Below are positions 56,906-64,000 of a stretch of 64,000 nt of DNA, piece after piece (position 1 is the first letter of the stretch; each line of letters opens with the position of its first letter). Position numbers and translations under genes: made by a program. Origin of the DNA: Trogon surrucura (taxonomy: Eukaryota > Chordata > Aves > Trogoniformes > Trogonidae); the NCBI GenBank assembly GCA_020746105.1, contig CM036618.1, positions 7,572,501 through 7,636,500 on the forward strand, in the 5' to 3' direction. Below the pieces are notes generated by a model. The model was not told where the DNA came from. It ran no database searches and saw only the letters and a list, made by a program, of their open reading frames with translations.

Positions 56906-57766
56906 ATTCCGTATGATTTATACTGCAGTGGGAAGATCATAAAAGGGCTTAGAAAATAGAAAACTTGTTGAATCTTGCAAGACGGAACCAGGCTTCGCTG
57001 CATGCCATGGCTGTGAGGTCTGGTTACGTCTTCACCTCTTCATACTTCGATCACTCAGTGCTCTACCTCCTTGGTCTGTGTCTCTTAGTGAACATAATCT
57101 GTTATGAGTGTTTTAAATAGTTGCAATGCCTCATTTGGTTTTATTCACCCCATAATTCTTATTCTATTCATTTAATCATCTCCAGATTACTTCCCAGTCA
57201 GAACTTCAATCATCTTGTTAAAAAATGCATGTATTATACTAAAAATATAGGTACACTAAAATAACTAAAAAGCATGTTGAACTTTCTTATGCTAAGTATA
57301 TGCTTAATATCTTAGATATATTATAACATCAGAGAGCAGATTCTTTGTTTCTATGAATGCTGAAGTAATTAAATCCCCAGTGTGAGCCACAGTTTGATTT
57401 CTGTAAAAGCTTTTGGGATTTAATGGTAGCTAACACCTTGAGGACAACAGTAACATTATCCTTCCAGTATTTAGTATGTTATGAACAAGAATTAGTCATT
57501 AAAAGATAATCTTTTTGTTTGTGGAGAGAAGGTACAATTAATGCAATGACTGTTTCAAGAATTAGGCAATTTTTTTTTTCTATTATTATTATCAGCACAT
57601 ATCTTTTATAGGAGCAGGTGTACATCTGTTTCCTATTAAGTTAATGATCAAAAAATCATTAAAATCCACTTTGTGCTTATTCGGAACACTTACACTGTCT
57701 TTTCTTTTTTTTTTTTTTTTTTTTTTAAAGAATGCAAAACTCTTAGTGCCTCTTCCCTTAGCAAGA
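56906..57766. other. Intergenic, AT-rich, poly-T tract
   Basis: Contains a long T run at about 57708-57726, just upstream of the tail of the next CR1. Nothing else was recognised. Confidence 0.55.
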
Positions 57767-58770
57767 ATCATAGAATCATAGAATCATAGAATGTTAGGGA
57801 TTGGAAGGGACCTCGAAAGATCATCAAGTCCAATCCCCCTGCCAGAGCAGGAATGCCTAGACTGTGCTACACAGGAACGTGTCCAGGCAGGTCTTGAATG
57901 TCTCCAGAGAAGGAGACTCCACAACCTCTCTGGGCAGCCTGTTCCAGGGCTCCGTCACCCTCACTGGGAAGAAGTTTCTTCTCGAGTTTAAGCGGAACCT
58001 CTTATGTTCCAGTTTCAGCCCATTACCCCTTGTCCTATCAGTGGTTGTCACCGAGAAGAGCCTGGCTCCATCCTCGTGACAGTCCCCCTTGATATATTTG
58101 TAAACATTAATGAGGTCACCCCTCAACCTCCTCTTCTCCAAACTAAAGAGCCCCAGCTCCTTCAGTCTTTTCTCATAAGGGAGATGCTCCACTCCCTTAA
58201 TCATCCTAGTTGCCCTGTGCTGGACTCTCTCCAGCACTTCCCTGTCTTTCTTGAACTGAGGGGCCCAGAACTGGACACAGTATTCCAGCTGGGGTCTCAC
58301 CAGGGCAGAGTAGAGGGGAAGGAGAACCTCTCTCGACCTACTAACCACCCCCCTTCTAATACACCCCAGGATGCCATTGGCCTTCCTGGCCACAAGGGCA
58401 CACTGCTGGCTCATGGCCATCCTGCTGTCCACCAAGACTCCCAGGTCCCTTTCCCCTACACTACTCTCTAATAAGTCATTCCCCAACTTATACTGGAACC
58501 TGGGGTTGTTCCTACCCAGATGCAAGACCCTACATTTACCCTTGTTATATTTTATTAAATTTTTCCCCGCCCAATGCTCCAGCCTGTCCAGGTCTCGCTG
58601 GATGGCAGCACAGCCTTCTGGCATGTCAGCCACTCCTCCCAGCTTGGTGTCATCAGCAAACTTGCTGATAGTACACTGAATTCCCTCATCTAAATCATTG
58701 ATGAATATATTGAATAATATTGACCGCAGTACTGACCCCTGAGGCACTCCACTAGATACTGGCCTTGTAT
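57767..58770 (-). mobile_element. CR1 LINE with 296-codon open reverse transcriptase end
   Basis: A minus-oriented CR1, 5'-truncated at about 58770. The frame 58747-57857 is uninterrupted from the PQGS motif ([20 protein letters not shown]) through the catalytic [11 protein letters not shown] (the CR1 form of YADD) to the natural C-terminus [15 protein letters not shown]. The tail has three copies of the AATCATAG repeat, more than any other copy here. It encodes only the palm and thumb part of ORF2, so it is not a functional element. The open frame suggests that it is among the youngest copies here. Confidence 0.95.
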
Positions 58771-59374
58771 ATGTTCCTCGTATTTTTTGCGTTTCATCAA
58801 TGCATGCATTTTGTTGTCTTAAAGCTCATGCTTACAAGCTCACATGACAATAGTAAGCATATATATTGTTCCCATATATTATTAAATGTTTTATTGCAGC
58901 TACAGGTGTAATAGTTAATGGAGTTGTCAGCCAGGAGCTACTGGTGGATGCAAGAATTTTTCTGAAGTGGATCACAAAATGCTGCAAAGTACTTACAGGT
59001 GTTTGTTTCCCTTCAGATATTGTAATGCTGCGGTGGTGGGAAAGCTGACGGGCTTTAAGGGTCTTGCTAAGCACACACATGTGTGAGATTCATTGGATTT
59101 TACATTGAGTTGTTCTACACTTGAGTTTTTGGAAAGTTTTTGATCAAGTTCTCCAAGTTCTTGAAGGAATGGAGTTGCTCTGAGACTGAAGGAAAAAGTC
59201 ACTCATGGGTTGGAAGATACTTAAAGAAGCAAAGGATGTATTGGTGACTTGTCAGGATAGTCAGTGATGGGATCCCCCAGGAGCTGGTTGTACCAGCTTT
59301 GTTCAGCATCTCCTGTCATCTAGAGAGGGGATTTATCAGTACCCACTTCCATTTCATGAGCGCTATTAAACTCT
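58771..59374. other. 600-bp spacer, possibly an old CR1 remnant
   Basis: The stretch 59262-59312 (GATCCCCCAGGAGCTGGTTG, then TTTGTTCAGCATCTCC) resembles a decayed plus-oriented CR1 around the PQGS motif. The rest is not recognised. Confidence 0.35.
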
Positions 59375-60360
59375 TCATAGAATCATAGAATGTCAGGGGT
59401 TGGAAGGGACCTCCAGAGACCATCTAGTCCAACCCCCTGCCAGAGCAGGATCCCCCAGGGCAGCCACACAGGAAGGTGTCCAGGTGGGGTTTGAAAGTCT
59501 CCAGAGAAGGAGACTCCACACCCTCTCTGGGCAGCCTATGCCAGGGCTCCGGCACCCTCACAGTAAAGAAGTTTCTCCTCATGTTGTTCTTCCCCTTAGC
59601 CAGTTCGCAGTCCACCTCACTACCCGAGAGTCTAGACCACACTTCCTCAGTTTAGCAGCAAGGATGCTGTGGGAGACTGTGTCAAATGCTTTACTGAAGT
59701 CAAGGTAGACCACATCCACCGCTCTGCCATCGTCTATCCACCTTGTTATATCCTCATAAAAGGCTATGAGGTTAGTCAAGCACGACTTCCCCTTGGTGAA
59801 GCCATGTTGACTGTCTCTAATGACTCTCTTATCCCTGATATGCCTTGAGATGGCACCAAGGATAAGTCGTTCCATCACTTTCCCAGGGATGGAGGTGAGG
59901 CTGACCGGTCTATAGTTACCCAGGTCCTCCTTCTTGCCCTTTTTGAAGACTGGAGTGACATTTGCTTCCCTCCAGTCTTCAGGCACCTCTCCCGTCTCCC
60001 AAGACTTGGCAAAGATGATGGAGAGTGGTCTAGCAATGACATCAGCCAGCTCCCTCAGCACCCGTGGATGCATCCCGTCTGGACCCATGGATTTATGGAT
60101 GTCCAGATTGCTTAATTGGTCCCTAACCCAGTCCTCATCGACTAAAGCAAACTCCTCCACTGCCCTGACTTCCTGTGGGGCCTCAGGGGAACGGGGCTCC
60201 TCAGGACAGCCTCCGGCAGAGTAGACAGAGGCAAAGAAGGCATTCAGTAACTCTGCCTTCTCTGTATCATCTGTCACCAAGGCACCCACCTCATTCATCA
60301 GTGGGCCTACATTGCCTCTGGTGTTAGTTTTATCTGCCACGTATTTGAAAAAGTGGAGGA
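59375..60360 (-). mobile_element. CR1 LINE with large internal deletion
   Basis: A minus-oriented copy. From its 5' side, 60360 to about 59590 encodes the N-terminal part of the reverse transcriptase without stops (KYVADKTNTRGNVGPLMNEV, WREANVTPVFKKGKKEDLGN, YRPVSLTSIPGKVMERLIL, DVVYLDFSKAFDTVSHSIL). It then jumps at about 59580 to the ORF2 end ([20 protein letters not shown]) and the 3' UTR with an AATCATAGAATG tail. The segment with the FADD catalytic motif is missing. It differs in subfamily from the copy at 57767. Confidence 0.93.
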
Positions 60361-63300
60361 AAGAAAACAATAACATGACGACTAGTCACAGAAAGAGATT
60401 TTATTTGCAGGAATAGAATCCATTTACTACCTTTAGCATCTTCTGTAGTATTGCTTTGATGTGCCACAAAAATATCACTCAAGATTATTTGAGGACATTA
60501 TTTTAATTGCTATCTTAAAAAGGAAAATAATTTTTAAAAGGAAAAAGAAAAATCAAATCTCCTATAGGATTTGCTATTTAAAAGGACAAAGTGCTCATTT
60601 TCATTAATGTGATATGGTCTTCATTCTGCATGCTTTGTTCTTTAAAAGGTAATGCACATACTGTTTCTGGAATTCTGTGATGGTTTTACAATTTCACTGC
60701 TGTAGTTATTTGTAGCAAGACATGATGGGTAGTGATTTTTTTTTAGTAGCTCCTCAGTGTAAATAAAAATCACAACTTATCCTCTACACTACTGTGCTAA
60801 AACACTTGGCAATCACTCATCTAACATTAAGTGTATCTCATAAACCCTATAGACCGGGAAATTAAAATATCAATGTTTTCTGAGAAACTGACGGGCTTTT
60901 ATAATTGTAGTTCTTTACATCCACACTTAACTGTTACAGAGCAAAAATCCTCCGTCGTCCAAAGGCAAATATACTGTTTTTGGCTTATTTAAGCCATCAG
61001 CAATAAGCCGGCTCTGTACCTATCCTCAGTGATCAAGAGAAGATTCAACCAGCGTGTTTTGGGTCATTGGCACTAGGAACATGAGCAGGGTCACAGCTGT
61101 CTCTTTGGCCCTGATGCCAGCCAGTATTTCAACACTGTGAAGCTTCTTTCACCTCCAAAGCAGTGTGGCCGCATCCAAGCTACCTTTTGGGAATGGTTCC
61201 CGGACCATGGTTGGGTTTTCTTGGTAGAGCGCTCGTTTGTCTTGGCCAAAAATGTGTCAGTGACTGAGATTCTGTGACAGGGAATAATTTCCCAGCAGTA
61301 ATGTGGCCAATGAAAACAGAGTCACCCTGGAGTCTGGAATAAGTGGGAATGGGGTGCGGTAGAGCTGTACCAAGCACAAGGTATGCCTTTAGGAAATAGC
61401 AGCAGGAACTGTTTTCTGAGCTCAACTGATCTTGACGTGAAAGACTCTCCCATCATGGGCTCAACACAAGACTCCTCTTCCACTGCTGTCAAAAAGCTGA
61501 AAGCTCTCTTAAATCGTATCACAGAAGTCTTTCAAAAACTCAGGGAAAATTAATCCCCCAGGTACGTGATTTATATAAAACTTCATCTAGATTATATTGT
61601 CTCACGTTGAATAGAGACAGATAAAGTAATGCAGATGCTCTAACTGTGATCTGAGAAATGGGGAATTTCTCTTCATGAGCGAACTGAAGGTGCTTCATTT
61701 ATTTGGATGGCAAAATGCAGGTTGAAGGTTCCTGTAATACACTGCGGAAATAAATACTGGAACAGAAAAAGAGTTATCAGAGCTGCAGGAGAGTTTCAAC
61801 ATAATATCAAATAAGTATATGCTAAGGCTGGATGTTAGAGAAACATTTCTAATTGTCGCTGAATGAAAGTCAAGAATAGGCTTATGGTAAATCCAAAAGT
61901 AACAGATAGCCAAGGTGTAGGGAAAAAAAAACCATATAGAGGTGGATAAAAAGACAAAAAGAGAGAAAGAGAAAATCAATCTACACACTATTTGCCTGCA
62001 GTGTTAGTTGATGAGATTTCATAGCTCCAAACGTTGTTCCTAATGCTGTGCTCCTGCTTCACTCAGGCATTTTTATAGCTCTGTAAATCACATATTAAAT
62101 ACACTGAAAATAATCTTTTAATACGGTCTCTCTCTAGGTTTATATCTTACATAGATATTTACATTACATGCCTATATTTAAAAAGAAGATATATTGTTTC
62201 AGATGGGACTGGTAAACACAGCATGAGGCAAATTGCCTTTGGGAAGCTCAATGTGTCCATGGGCAGAGCTCGAAACCAGACACTTGAATTTTTGGTGAAC
62301 AGGTGTGGGTCAGACAAACACTTTCATGGACAATCCATTTATCTTTTTCTTCTTCCCTACTTTCTACCAGCCAGAAAGCAATTTATCACAGGGTACTTTG
62401 TCAGCAGTGATTATATTTTATTCAATAACAGTTATTTAACTACTTTTAATCATCCATCCACACAACATGAATGACTTAAAGAAAGAACAATAATTTAGGA
62501 TCAAGGGAATTGTAACCTCACATTAGCAGAGGGAAGCAACTAATTTACATTCTTGAGTTGGTTTAGAACAGTAGCATCAGTTTTGTGGTATAAAATATGT
62601 AGGTAACATAGAAGAAAAATCATCTGAAAAGCCTTTGCTGGTATTTTCTGCTAGGTGGCAGGTGCAGAAATGTCATTGCTGGGGTAGACACCTGCTTCGT
62701 GCTTATTACTGGTGATGGCATCTCTTGGATAGTTGTCTGACAAAGCTGACGATGTTGTCTTCACCTTTTTTCTGCATGCCTAGACATGGCAGATGCTGTC
62801 AGGAGTTTGGAGTAACATGTTTGTCTATAGGGCTGACTTCCATTTCCACAAACTTTTTGGCATCCCTTTTGTAGCTGTAGAATCAGCCAGAAAGTCCTGG
62901 CACCCTGGAGACGGTCACCACAGCAAAGATGTCATCGAAGTGGGATCACCTCGGCAAACCACTATTGCCATCGCATGTCACACATTTTCCAAAAGTGCAA
63001 AACAGCAAGAGAAAAAGGGATTTAAATTTTGCCCACCTGCTGTCTGTGCTGGACCGCTTGCACGGAGAGACCTCTAATATCCATCCTCACACATAAACAC
63101 ACTGTCCTTGGGATTTATATTTAATGAACTCCAGAAAACCCCTAAAATTTGTCAGCATACAAGGAAACATTAGCAGGAGACACTGTAGTCCCATCAGATG
63201 AAGGTTTCTGCTCATCTTCCAAAAACGTGTTACACAGATGCCTTCAGGTCTCAGCAATTGAAGAGAGTGAAAAATTAGTTATGTCCAACTCAAATTTTAC

Positions 63301-64000
63301 TGCCTTTTATGTCCAACTGTTTTCAAGGGCTACTGATCTGTCCTTTGTCCTTTCCTCTTCTCCAGTGGTCTTCAATTTAGTGATTGTTAAGTCCAGTTTT
63401 GTGTACAACTGCTTGATCCTCAAGATGGTTCCTAGGTGTTTTCTTCCAGTTGGGAAGGTTTTCCTGTTCTATAGGTTTTTTTTGTTTATATCACTTCTTA
63501 AGTGATGCAAAATGGGAGAGTACTGATGTATTGATACAAAAATAAACAGTGATTAAGGTTTTGGATGCCCATTTAAAATATCAAATGTGACTTGTCCATC
63601 TGTATTTAAAGTCTGTGAATATACCACGAAAGTTTTTGTGTTAAATCTGCATCTATCACAAACGCACTGAAGCAGACAAAATGGAGTGTTTGCTTTGTAC
63701 TATTTTCCACAAGAAGATAATTTTGTTCAGCCAGCAGTCTTCTGCTGTGACTATATTTTTTTAAGTACATCTTTAATATTTAATCAGCCCACCAGAAATG
63801 AATCAATGACAAATCCTCAACAAACTAATATTTCACATCTCCAAGCACAAATTCCATTTTTTTTATTACTTTCTGGATTACTTGAGAAACGTATCATTTT
63901 TCTTTGCTGCCACCTCCTGTTGCATTGAAGGTAACACTGTTTAGGAGTGCGTTTTTTGGTAATATAAAAGTGTTAATCTGATGGTAGAGTCTGTTAACCA
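60361..64000. other. Intergenic to window end, no gene recognised
   Basis: About 3.6 kb, AT-rich, without recognised repeats. Frames of 80-118 codons (such as 62793-63077 and 63149-63505) show no known domain. I looked for exons of OPN5, expected next in this block, and found none. Confidence 0.5.

Noticed and set aside
62793-63505. Two plus-strand frames of 94 and 118 codons near the window end
   Set aside because: Considered as possible OPN5 or other exons, but no residue pattern of opsins or any known family was seen, and no matching splice sites.
1-64000. CRISPR arrays, operons, tRNA or rRNA genes
   Set aside because: The window is vertebrate nuclear DNA. No regularly spaced direct repeats and no tRNA or rRNA sequences were recognised.

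Overview
The window is nuclear DNA from a bird. Two vertebrate multi-exon genes with GT-AG introns lie on the plus strand, and the interspersed repeats I can recognise are almost all CR1 LINEs, the dominant avian retrotransposon, ending in the typical ATTCTATGATTCTATG-like tail. The species cannot be fixed from the sequence alone.

Region 1 (1 to about 27,045) is the 3' half of CD2AP. Eleven coding exons from 1806 to 24826 encode the third SH3 domain, a proline-rich linker, the CapZ-binding motif and the C-terminal coiled coil, about 363 codons in all. They are followed by a 3' UTR of about 2.2 kb with several AATAAA signals. The first two SH3 domains must lie before the window. Several CR1 copies sit in the introns. 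One close pair in opposite orientation flanks three exons.

Region 2 (about 27,050 to 33,012) is intergenic. It holds small CR1 remnants, a GC-rich patch and a CpG-containing segment that ends in a strong splice-donor sequence and could be an upstream exon.

Region 3 (33,013 to about 41,540) is ADGRF4 (GPR115), an adhesion GPCR of family VI. I could join seven coding exons with consistent phases: signal peptide, cysteine-bearing N-terminal region, a long exon with GAIN/GPS and most of the seven-helix bundle, then two small exons and a last exon whose reading frame is uncertain. The proteolysis site of the GPS lacks the usual His-Leu-Ser/Thr.

Region 4 (about 41,550 to 64,000) has no gene I can support. 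It contains CR1 fragments of different ages, including one with an uninterrupted 296-codon reverse transcriptase end and one with an internal deletion, plus simple repeats. The order CD2AP then ADGRF4 on the same strand matches the human 6p12 block, where ADGRF2 lies between them and OPN5 follows. I see neither ADGRF2 nor OPN5 here.

I found no unknown coding system. The most useful observations concern the ADGRF4 GPS and tail, the missing ADGRF2, the inverted CR1 pair in CD2AP and the structure of several CR1 copies.
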